Positions 12,901 to 24,900 of a stretch of 64,000 bases of DNA are shown here, piece after piece. The position numbers and the translations under genes were made by a program. Positions within the stretch are counted from its first letter, which is position 1; every line of letters begins with the position of its first letter. Origin of the DNA: Protonemura montana (lineage: Eukaryota; Arthropoda; Insecta; Plecoptera; Nemouridae); NCBI GenBank assembly GCA_947568835.1, contig OX387603.1:3759701-3823700 (forward strand), written 5' to 3'. Under the pieces are notes generated by a model, which saw only the letters and a program-made list of their open reading frames with translations, did not search any database and had not been told where the DNA came from.

Positions 12901-15900
12901 AGAAGCTAATTTGCTCTCAAGCACCTTTTATTTAGAGATTCATAATGTGCTCAATTGGACTGTTCTTTGAAGAAGAATGTGGACCCATCGAAGATCTAGC
13001 GATTAAAAGCATTGAAAGTTTCAATAGTGACCAGCAGTTATCATTAGCTCTGCGTACTAAGTGTGATAATGTGAAGACCGTGTGTCATTTACATGAAAAG
13101 AAATTCCTTCGTCTGTATAGCTGTCACCACAAGTTATGCTGCGATCCGTTTCAGGCTCACTGTGGAATAGTGAAAGTTAATGGGTTAAGAGAAATTAATG
13201 CAGCATCCAGGACGAAATACTTGGAGATTGCCGACCTCATCCCTGGAAAGAAATTATGCTCAACTTGCCGTAAGCTGCTCTCGCTCAGGCTGAAGGAACT
13301 AACAACCGTTTCTGTTCTAACGCCAACTAAATCCACTGAACTTGACCTACCTTTCGTGGACATACCCTGTGAAGCAGATGCCGTGAATCAGTCTTTAGCT
13401 GCATTTGGTGTGTCACCTATTAATACCACCAAACTAAAGGGTAAATCTATGTTTTATTCGAAAAGAAAGTTCAGCGAAATAACACAAGGTGTAAAGAAGA
13501 GATTGGAACTAGTATCTCCCAGTAATGAAGAAATCAGCAAAGAAGATTTGACATCTTCAGAGGAGTGCAAGGACAGCATCCGTGATGGGTCAGAGATAAT
13601 AGCACAACTGAAAGAAAAGTTTAAGACGAGTACCAGAAGCGAGAAAATAACAATTTTATCTGTGCTTCCAAAAAGTTGGAGCATTAAGAGAATAATGCAA
13701 GAGTTCAATGCATCTAACCATTTGGTACGTAAAACCAAACAACTAGTAAAGGCCCAAGGGATACTGCCATCTGCAAATCAAAAAGCAGGAAAAACTCTTT
13801 CCCCTGATTGCATTCAACTGATTGAAGAGTTTTATGAAAATGATGATGTAAGCCGTGTCATGCCGGGTAAAAAAGATTTTGTCTCGGTTAAAGTGGGTGA
13901 CAATCGAGTTCACCGCCAGAAGAGACTAGTGTTAAGCAACTTAAGTGAAGTGTATCGCAGCTTCAAAGATAAATATCCTGACATCAAGGTTGGATTCTCG
14001 AAGTTTGCAGAGCTCAGACCCAAACATTGTGTTCTGGCAGGAGCAGCTGGGACACATTCTGTCTGTGTCTGTACGATACACCAAAACGTTAAGTTGATGG
14101 CTTTGGGAGCAAAGCTGCCTTTGCTTTCAGACGGTACCATCAAATCATACCAACACTGCCTTGCCAGCCTCATGTGCAACCCCCCGCTTCTCAACTGCTT
14201 TGTAGGAAAGTGTGGCAATTGTCCGGGAACCGATGAACTTCGTGAATGGCTAGAAATCTCATTCAGTGAAAATTTCATAGACTCTGTGACTTATAAACAG
14301 TGGCTGTCAACAGACAGATGTACCCTAGAGACAATTACGAAACCTACAGATGAGTTTGTTGACTGTTTTATTGAAAAATGCATTTTATTAAGAAATCATG
14401 ATTTTATTGCACGGCAGCAAGCGGCATTCATGCAGGAGAAGAAAGCCAACCTTAAACCAGGGGAAGTTTTAGTAGTGGGCGACTTCGCTGAGAATTATTC
14501 TTTTGTGCTCCAGGATGCTGCACAAGGTTACCATTGGAATAACAGCCAATGCACCCTTCACCCATTTGTGTGTTACTTTAAGCCTGAAGATCGAGACATA
14601 CAACATTTAAGTTACGTTGTCATTTCTGACTCGCTAACTCATGACACCGTTACTGTGCACACTTTCCAAAAGCACCTGATAAGACACCTGAAACAAAACA
14701 TTTCGGATGTATCCCATTTAATTTACTTTTCTGATGGAGCGGCAGCCCAATATAAGAATAAGAAGAATTTTTCCAACTTGTGCCATCATGAAGTTGACTT
14801 CGAACTAACTGCTGAGTGGCATTTTTTTGCCACATCCCACGGTAAAGGACCATGCGATGGAGTTGGTGGGACTGTAAAACGAAATGCAGCACGGGCAAGT
14901 TTACAGAAACCATATGCCGACCAAATAATGACGCCGATAGACTTTTACCGGTGGGCAACAGAAAATGTGTGGACTGTAAATTTTGTGTTTGTAGCCAATG
15001 AAGAGATTACAGCAAATGGCATCAAACTTAAAGAACGATTCAAAGAATTAAAAACTATCGTAGGCACAAGAAGCTTTCATGCGTTCTACCCAAAATCGCT
15101 AACTTCCTTACATGTGAAACACTTTTCTCTTTCTGAAGAAATCAACATTGTGAAGATTGTTGAGAAAAATGAAGAAGGAGAAGAAGAAGAAGAAGAAGAA
15201 GAGGAGGAAGCAACAGCAGCAGAAATACCCGAGTTTGAGTTCAAAGACGTGGGCAGTTTCATCACTGTAGCATACAACGAAGACTGGTGGCTAGCGTGTG
15301 TTCTTGAAAAATCATCACAGTCTCTTGAACTTCAAGTCAACTTTCTACACCCTCATGGACCAGCTCCATCATATTTTTATCCCAGTGTACAAGACAAACT
15401 AATTGTAGCTTTTGCTGATGTTTTAACACTGGCCGACCCCAACACGGCAACTGGTCGAACATACTTTTTGTCGGCTACAGACACCAACAGGGCAACAGCA
15501 GGGCTTATAAAATATGTACCTCAATAAGGTAAACTACATCTCTCTTAAGATATGCAAATTTGTACTTCATAGTAGCTATGATTGTAAGTAATGATCATTT
15601 TCTTGAATGTTGTCTTAAATTCAGTTCATATTAATTTATATTATGAATGAATTTGCAGAAAACATTTTTTTTTCTTGGAAAGTAGTAGAACACCCATCTT
15701 GATTTTTGGAACACATGATCATATGTATGTTCTGTACATATAGAAAAAAAATCAGGCAAATCAAAAATGACTCATCAGCGATATGGTCATTTTGGAAAAT
15801 GCAGATGTGTAAAATCACAATTAAATTCGTATTAACATATCGTCATTTTTGTTTCCATATTCAGGTAGGGTATGAAATTACCTTTCAGATGATTTTTTTC

Positions 15901-18900
15901 CCAGCTCTGTAGCTCCCATAGAACCCTAGATATTGCGTAGAAAGGGTGGTCACTACACGCGCGGGGGGCAAAATGACCCCAACTTCCCCCCCTTGTAATA
16001 TCCGAACGGTTGGACCAAAAAAAAAAAAATTAAAAAATAGCCCCTAAGTCAACAAACTTAACAAGTATACCAATTTTCATCAAAATCTGGGTCGGTCAAA
16101 GTTTGAGGTGAGTGATTACACATGGAATGACCCCAATAGCTTTGGTATAACAATAATTACCTGAGGCTAATAGAATTACGATAATGTTTATAGAATTTAA
16201 AATATAATTACATAGAATTTTGTGGTAAGTTTATAAAAATACAGTGGTATTTCACATTTTTTGGAAATTGTTCATGACAACAGATATGTTTAAATTTCGT
16301 TAACCCTTTTATGTAGATTCATGATAATTTCCTTGGCTATTCCGACAATGGTTACATGTGGAGATCGGGGTTCGAGTCCCCGTTTGATACGCCAATTTTT
16401 GAGAGGTTATTAGTGTTTCTTTGATAATAAAATGACTGTGGTGTCTTTGTACGCCAGACCCTGGACGTACGGCGAACGCGACTGAGTGACTCCGAGATCG
16501 GATGCTTCAATCGGGTGACGACATTGAGGCACCTCCTGGTAGAGAGCCACGCAGACTCCGACAGAGTGGAGCTTGCCGAGGAAGTCCCCGACGACTCGGT
16601 CACCTGCCGAGTGCTGCCGTCCCGCTGCATGATAGTCCTGGATCGCGTCAACAACGAGTACATCGTTAATAGACAGGTAGACTCACATAACCTCACTCTT
16701 GTGAGACATCAGAAGTCAACAGCTGATCTGTCAGATGTGGTAGACTGCTGGACAGGGTTCAATACCAGAACTAGGGGACTAGCTATGCTATCTTTTTTTT
16801 ATTTAGATGAAATTTTTATTTAAATTGCAAACGCTTGCAATGCGTGGGGTATTTTATTATTATCAACACTATAACCGTCTCAAAAATTGATGCCCAAACG
16901 GGGACTCGAACCCCGATCTCCACCTATCGCTGGTGTTGCTCTAGCCCATTGAGCTACATGGAAACTGGCTTTTTGAGACGATTTTAGTGTATTTGGGCAT
17001 ACATTTTTGAGATGCTTTTTTTTTATTATTTATTTATTTATTGATTTCTAACTTAGGTACAATTATACCAGTGGTTAGTACTAGTAGGCAATCTAGCCTA
17101 TGCTGGTTCCTAGGTCTAAGGTGTATTTTTGGCACCACGTATGATTACAAAATAAAGTTACACAAAATAAAATAAGTGTAATATAATTAATAATAATAAT
17201 AATTTTTTTAAATTTTCTAAATTCATAAATTTCCACAGAACATGAATACGCTTCTCTACGTGTTACTTACTAAGCACTGGTAGGGTGGTCTACCCCTTGT
17301 CTTGACAGCTCTCTTCTAATTGTTGCTTGCCACTGACTTCTGCCGCAGGTTGTTCTGCGGCCGGACATCCACGAAGACGAGATCAACCACATCATACGCA
17401 ATGTAGACTCAATGGACAGGTAAAAAAAAATGCCAATATTTTTATCTTGACAAAAATTTAATTTGACATCACCACAAAACTGATTTAGCTTGTGTGAAAG
17501 TTTCTTGATGGGATTCCTGCCAGTTATTTTGATGAAAATTAATTTATCTCAAGTACCTTAGTTTTTGCATGTAAATGTGCTTTCAAATTCCCTATTGGTC
17601 CTGTTTTAAGGTTGTATTGCCTCCTTTTTCTGGGGGATCCAGGGAAAAAATCCTATTGGGATTGGTGAAAAGTGAAAACTGTTTCATTAACTAGAAAAAT
17701 CACTTTCAGGGCACATTTTCCAGGAAAACCATTTTAAAGATATGTGTTAAAAACTGGATACAGCCAATAAGGGAGGATTTTTTTTATTTTCTATTATTAT
17801 TTTTTATTTATTATTTTGTATTGTTATTATTACTATTATGTGTAGTTTGGTAAAGTTAACAGATGGATGAAATTTATGATCCGCAGCTGCTACAAAAACT
17901 CTGATTTTTTTCCCCCAAAAAACACCACAAAAACTCCTTAAACCTCTCAGGTCGTTTAGTTGTATGCAGTAAACCTAGATATAGACCCGAGTAAGCTCCC
18001 TTCCAATAGACCTGAGTAAGCTCCCACTCCAATAGACCTGAGTAAGCTCCCACTCCAATAGACCTGAGTAAGCTCCCACTCCAATAGACCTGAGTTAGCT
18101 ACCACTCCAATAGACCTGAGTAAGCTCCCTCTCCAAAAGACCTGAGTAAGCTCCCACTCCAATAGACCTGAGTAAGCTCCCACTCCAATAGACCTGAGTA
18201 AGCTCCCACTCCAATAGACCTTAGTAAACTTGTGTGATCTTGGTCATGAAACTTTCAGGAGTACTTCATATAAAACTGAACACAATTTGAAATATTTTTT
18301 TGTTAAATTTTTCACCAAACTGAATCTTGCATCAGGTTTATCGACCAGGGCAGAGCCTGCGTGGAGGGCGCCGCTCCGAACCACGTTGAGATCCACTACA
18401 GCAACCGTCGCAACATCTACATCGACATCGACATGTCTGGCCGACGGGCTGTCGCTAGGCAGGGTTCCCATGACGACCAGGACGCGGCTGGGCCCTCGAG
18501 GGAACCACAACCACTCGGTGAAGGCCCGCAGAACTCGGTAGGTCACTCTGTCACTCCCCAAATACCTCCGCAATCTGGAAAATCTGATTTAAATTGCAAA
18601 TGCTTGTAATGTGCACATTATTTTATTATCAGGAACACTAATAACTAGAGCCACGATTATATGGTGATGCGCGAAATTGCGAATTGTTCTTATCTCTTGT
18701 TTTTCTTACAAATGAGTGCGATTCATTGAATTCCCAACTCAAATATGTAAGAAGCTCATCGCGACATAACGCGAAATTCACGAAAAATCATCCATAACAC
18801 CGAAATCAACTATTTCCCGCGAAATCATCGCGAAATGAGCTTTTTACCATCCAATTATCTTAAATTTCAGATAATCTGCTTTTTTTTTCTTTTTTATCAA

Positions 18901-21900
18901 ATCATATTTCACCGAAAATAAATAAACAAACAAGAATTTCTATTTTGCGATAAATGCTAAATTGAGAGATAATGAAGCTATTTCACTAAAATGTGTGTTG
19001 TATTTTGTGAAATAGCCACTAATTTCCATACAAAAAAAATGTAAATGTTTATTTTATCTCTCTAAACACGCATTTCCATGAATTTGTCATATTATTTCCC
19101 CCAGTCATGTTGTCAGGTCTGTTTCTCATCAAATGCTGTCAACATTCCTAATTGAAAAACCTTGCGCACAATCTTTTGCCACATAAGTTGCGCACAAGGT
19201 TTTAGCACATTTTTCTGATTTACACGGTAAAAACCTTGCGCACATTTATGTGGGAAAAGATGTTGGAAAAAGTTTTTAGAAAAATGTGTCCGTGTAATTC
19301 AGGCTTTAGGGGGTAGAAGTAGTGGGGCAAAATGTTTGCTGTAGTAAACCATTGCCATTGGTTGGCTGAATCTTCCCCTCCTTGCCATGTGAGTACCAGC
19401 ACCTTAGAGAAAATAATACGTATTTTCTCTAAGCCAGCACCACATGCATTCAGTCTATATAGAGATTAGCTGGGATTTCAAATTTCAATGGGGTGTAAAA
19501 CATTTTTGACTTCTGAGGATCAAACAAAGCAACACTTTGTGAGTGATGGATATATTTTGATGTGTGGAATCTGGAACACCCGACTTGTCTGGGAGAAAAA
19601 AGTAAATCTTGCAAAGTATGTCGTCAGTACCAGGCAGTGGGTCTAATTCAAATTCTCATGGACATAAAAATTTCAAACCCCTCATTTGCAGTCCTGACTT
19701 TACAAACTATTTGAGCCCCAGTGAACAGTGTTGATGCAGAGAGGTTTTTTAGTCAATAAAACCTTGTGCTGACTGACAAAGGAACAAGAATGAAGGAAGC
19801 TACTAAATATTTGCTTTATTGTTATTATTATTGATCACTTTTTTATTAGAGATCCCAGTGCTTGCCCAAAATCTTCATTCCTTTCGAATGTAGATTGCAA
19901 AAGCCCTTTTTTCTATTTTGCAATGAACGCTAAAATTCAATTAATTAGCACTACGTATCTTCTTTTTTTCGTCACCTATGTCTGAAATCTGCTATTGACA
20001 TGAAATTCTGTACTTTTTCCATAACACCGCCATAACACCGAAATCCAAAAAGCTTACCACGAAATTATCGAAATCATAACACCATAAAATCTTGGCTCTA
20101 CTAATAACCTCCAAAAATTTATGTTCAATGTTTACAAATCATTTTTGTAACACCGAGAACGCAACGGTAATATGTCGTTCGATGTCAAATCAAGACAAAA
20201 AGTTACCTGACCAAATGTTAGTCATAAAAACTGTATGCATATAAATGAAGTAGACCTAGGACGGAAAAAAACTCAATTTTACCTCCCTATTGTTTATGCG
20301 CAGTAGCCGTCTGATCTCTAGCACATTCAAGTGTTATTATGGTGCATCTTCTGAAATCTTTGGGCTTATAGCTAACGTCCCTCTAAAGATGACGAAAAAA
20401 TAAACACACAATTTAGAAGCTGAGAAAATGTGGGTTAGTTGCATCAGGGGTGACAAAAATGTGTGAAAACATTAAAATTAAATGCGTGGGATTGATCCCA
20501 TGCTTAGAATTTAAAAAAAATTTATATTTCTGAAATGTGTCTAGTAGTTATGCAAAGCTCTCCAGAAAAGTGCTTCGTGTACCCTCGCTACACTGGTGAC
20601 TTAAGTATCAAATAACGATTACCGGTTTTGGTTCCTCGAAATATTTATATTTTTTTGGTTCTGGTCCCCGTTTGGAGTCTGGTTATTAGTGTTCCTAATG
20701 ACAAAATACTTTGCCTATTGCAAGCATTTGCAATTGAAATCAGATTTCACAAAACAACTCCCCATGAGTCACCTGGCATTAACCGCTCTTTGTTTACTTT
20801 CCAGCCCAAGATGCAGAAGCAGGAGTCAGACTCGGAAGACGACGCTCCCCCGCCCGTACCCGCCGAGCCTGCTCACGAGGAGAACGAAGACGCCGGCCCG
20901 AGGATGGCTCATTACTCAATCAACGACGGCCCATACAGACCAACCGGCTTCACGGGACCCAACTTTGTCGTCTGGAGTTCTCCGCCACGAGGGAGCAGTC
21001 CTCCGTGTTACATTCCTCAAGCACCAGAAGCTTTGAGCCATAATATAGATGCAGTCCGAGCTTTGAGCCCAAATGCAAATACAGTCAAAGCTTCAAGTTC
21101 CTCGGCCAATTTTGTAGGGATGAATGAGGCTCTAGAAAAACCAAATGGCAAGCCGTGCCCAGAGGATGCTGGCGCTAGCATGGACGAGGCAGTTTCTCCT
21201 CTGCGACCGTTGCGGGGAGCTGTGAAACGCAAGACGGAGGACAGCGCCGGGCCGTCGGGGCTCAGCAAAGTCCAGCGCCGGAGCTTGGACGCCGTTCAGG
21301 GCGGTGCTAAAGAAGACAAGAATCAACTAGCGGAGCAATGCATGGAGTCGGCTGTGAAGAGCCAGGGCTTGGTGGCCTTCTTGCCGGAGATCACGCTGAC
21401 TAACTGGGCCGATGGCACGCAACGACCGGCAGACAACGACGTGAAACAAGACCACAACGGAGATCCGATGAAAAGCGACGTCCAGATCTCGAAACACGTC
21501 CACGCTGAAGCTGAGACTTCGAACAAGTTGCATCACTCGGAAGATGCTTGCAGCGACGACGAAGAGAAGCAATTCGTGTCTGCCTCAAACAACGAGGACG
21601 GGAAACACGACGCGTCCATTGAGGACAACGAGATGGACGACAGCTCAGGCGAGAGCGACTCCGATTCGGATGAGACACAAGCGGCGACGTCTAACTTCGT
21701 TGGCGGCAGACTCCTATGTTGCCATTACCGTAGCCGGCGACGCCCACGAAGGAGGAGGGGCTTGGACAGCAACGTGGACCGAGCTGTCGCTGACGACAAC
21801 GCAGTAAACATCGCGGTTGGCCCGACGCAGTCCAACGGACGCCATGGCGACTGGAGGAGAATCCTCAGGGAGCGAGCAAAGTGCGGGGAAAATGGGGACG

Positions 21901-24900
21901 GAGCGGACCAGGGACAGCCTAGCGGAGCCGAAAACCAGGTGAGATACCATGCCCTATACCATGGCGCATATGTCCCTGGGTCCCATTGAAGATGCCAACC
22001 TAGCTGTACACATCCATGCTTGTACCATACCCTATACCTTGGCACACATGTCCCTGGCTCCCTTTGAAGATGCCAACCCAGCTGTACACATCCATACTTG
22101 CACCATGCCCTATACCTTGGCACACATGTCCCTGGCTCCCATTGAAGATACCAACCTAGCTGTACACATCCATGCTTGCACCATGCCCTATACCTTGACA
22201 CGCATGTCCCTGGCTCCCATTAAAGATGTCTACCCAGCTGTACACATCCATGCTTGCACCATGCCCTATACCTTGGCACACATGTCCCTGGCTCCCATTG
22301 AAGATGCCAACCTAGCTGTACACATCCATGCTTGCACCATGCCCTATACCTTGACACACATGTCCCTGGCTCCCATTGAAGATACCAACCTAGCTGTACA
22401 CATCCATACTTGTACCATGTCCTATACCTAGGCACACATGTCCCTTGTTTCAGAACGCCGAGTCCCAACGGCTGGGCTTGCGTGTGGCTGGAACGTCGCG
22501 GGCTGCCGCTAAGAAGGCCCTGTCTCGACTTGGGGAACGCTGGGACGTGCAGTCGTCCTCTGATGAAGACGTTGCTGAGCAGGTGGGTGTGGCAAGAGTC
22601 GGTAGGTTTAGTGAAGCGACCTTACAAAATTTGAACTGGCCAATAAGCCGTGTGAGCTAGCCAAACTAGAAACTGAATATCATTCATTAAGTTTTCAAGT
22701 TGCTAAGTTTTCCAAGGATGGAATATCTGTGCAAGCTTTATCTGTGCTAGTCTTTACCTCATAAGGATGGAAGTTCTGTGCAAGCTTTATCTGTGCTAGT
22801 CTTTGCCTCATAAGGATGGAAGTTCTGTGCAAGCTTTATCTGTGCTAGTCTTTGCCTCATAAGGATGGAAGTTCTGTGCAAGCTTTATCTGTGGTAGTCT
22901 TTACCCCATAAGGATGGAAGTTCTGTGCAAGCTTTATAGCTGGTATTCCAAGTATTGCAAGTGCCTGGAACTGTGCCTGGTCTGTTCTATAGGCCCGGCT
23001 GGAGATGTTGGTTAGGTGTGCCAAGAAGTCGAGGTTGTCGGGAGATCCTGTGTCCGGAGGCCCGGCAGCAGATGCCGGACCCAGTGGAGGAGGTCCGGAT
23101 GGGCCCGTCAAGGTCTTGCCCGGACAGTGTAACGGTGAAGGACCCAGCACGGCGGGGCCCAGCACTGCCTCCAGGGACGACGGTCCACAAGCAAATGTCA
23201 GGGGGTGAGTTGCCGACTTCCCTCGGCTTGCGTTTGTCTCCGACCAACGGTCACGTACTTTTAAACATCGAAATTTTATCTGAAACAGATTTGTACATTT
23301 TGCACCGTATCTGAGTAACATTTTAACATTAATTACAATTTCCAAAAATCGTTTGCATTGTTCATCGCTTGTTCATTCATTACAATAATCCCATTCCACT
23401 CTTAACGGCCTCTTTTTATTATTCCAATCCCTTGCTTTCATAATCTTCTTCTCATTCACTTGTATTCATGTTAATTTTTACCTATAATATTTGCCTTGTT
23501 CAATCAATCCCCTATCTCTTACCTTGCCTTCCGTCATACGTCACTGTAATCGTGTTGTATCCTGCAGTTCATTCCACGTTTGGTTTTTTCTCCAAATAAT
23601 GAAACGATGCAGCTTGGAAAGCTAGAAACCCCGATCATCGTAATAACCCGGAAATTAATCGGCACTGTGCTGGGTCAGGTATTGGTTAGGTGACCATCAT
23701 ACTCATAAGTCATGACCAACTCTGTGTGGGAGAGAGATCCAAATAAGTGGTGTTGGGCTAAAGTTTCATTCGTCTTTTGAATCGACCTCTCGAAAGCATG
23801 GAACAGTGGAAAGGAAGGGACGTTATGTATAAAAGGTAGACCAGTAATGTAATATTTTTAGCTTTTTGGGAAAAATTGCTAGTTCAGCATAACAATTGTT
23901 CAAACCACTCCAAATTGTCACTTTTAAATCTTTTCAATCTCGTGTGTTGAGTCTGCTGGCTATTTAAATATATGAACCAGATCTCCACAGCTGAACTCTG
24001 ATGGTTTTATGGGATCTTCTAATAACTGTGTACAAGTTATAAATTCGTAAAATAAATGTACTTTTAAGAACTAGACAGTAGATGACAATTACCAATTAAA
24101 AATCAGCAAAGTAAAATTTGCAAAGTAGGTGATGCAAAGCTGCATTATTGTTTGTTGTGAGGATAAAACTGTGTTAATGTGGGGTACGGTTGGCTGCTTG
24201 CAGGGATGGACGCTGTCATCGAGATCCTCGTCGTCCCCGCCCTGCCTCGAGCTGTGTTCGCTTCTTGGTTCCGCCTGCATCTCGTCTCGTCACCGACGTC
24301 GCTGTTCAAAACCTGTTCGCGGGTGACGCTGATTGGCCGTACATGGTGCGCATCGCCGTAGAACCAGTTCCCGTAAGTCTATTTCAGTCCGTTTTAGGTT
24401 ATATTGAAGTAAAATACATGATTACAGTAAGCTTGACACAGAATTCTACATTTAATTTTACTTGGTGCTAATTCCACAAAGTAGCGGTGAGGTAGCGATA
24501 GTTTTTGACCATCCCTACGGACACATAATCTAAAAAGAGAGCACTCGACAATGCGCAGCTTTGCCAGTCGACAAAGAACGTGCGCCATGTTTGTTAAAAT
24601 ATTGCTCTGTGATTGGTTGACTTGAGCACAGCACTCGATGAGTTGGATTCTTGGAACATTGTTAAATGCTAAGCATGTTGTGTTGATTGTGTGCAGTCCC
24701 ATATGATAACCAAGTTTTAAGATCCTTGTGTGCTATGCTTGAGCTTATTGCTATGTCAAATGTGTGTAGTCCCATATGATAACCAAGTTTTAAGATCCTT
24801 GTACATGTTCTTGTGCTAATGCTAGTGTTTGTGCTTCAACTAGTGCTAGAGCTTGTATTAGTGTTTGTGCTTGTGCTTGTGCTAGTGCTTGTGCTAGTGC

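Larger units (their letters stand above)
12023..16133 (+). mobile_element. Intact 4.1-kb DNA transposon, superfamily not assigned
   Basis: The termini are perfect inverts: GGGTCATTCCATGTGTAATC at 12023 and its complement ending at 16133. The host tetranucleotide CAAT is duplicated at 12019-12022 and 16134-16137. Terminal inverted repeats extend about 480 bp with few differences. One uninterrupted 860-codon ORF (12945-15527) lies between them. A 4-bp duplication with a transposase this large is reported for some eukaryotic groups (for example Sola or Chapaev), but the assignment needs a profile search. The intact ORF and near-identical arms suggest a recent insertion. It sits in F-box intron 4 in the same direction as the gene. 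Confidence 0.88.
18578..20150 (-). mobile_element. tRNA-derived SINE tail split by a hAT insertion
   Basis: The family tail (AATCTGATTTAAATTGCAAA, TTTTATTATCAGGAACACTA) runs to 18645 and resumes at 20101 as CTAATAACCTCCAAAAATTT. Other copies in this window show the uninterrupted junction, which defines the hAT insertion boundaries. Confidence 0.8.

Noticed and set aside
14650-14958. Minus-strand ORFs within the transposase
   Set aside because: Shadows of the 860-codon transposase frame, with no family support.
12254-15912. Identical 68-codon ORFs at both ends of the transposon
   Set aside because: They are the same frame in the two copies of the terminal inverted repeat. There is no sign of translation, and the match itself simply reflects the inverted repeats.
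16805-16975. Possible genuine tRNA gene
   Set aside because: It has A- and B-box words but no complete cloverleaf, and it is fused to a tail shared with other copies. It is a SINE.
21949-22431. 160-codon ORF with a 26-residue repeat
   Set aside because: It is the in-frame translation of the 78-bp minisatellite, out of frame with the flanking exon and bounded by good splice sites.
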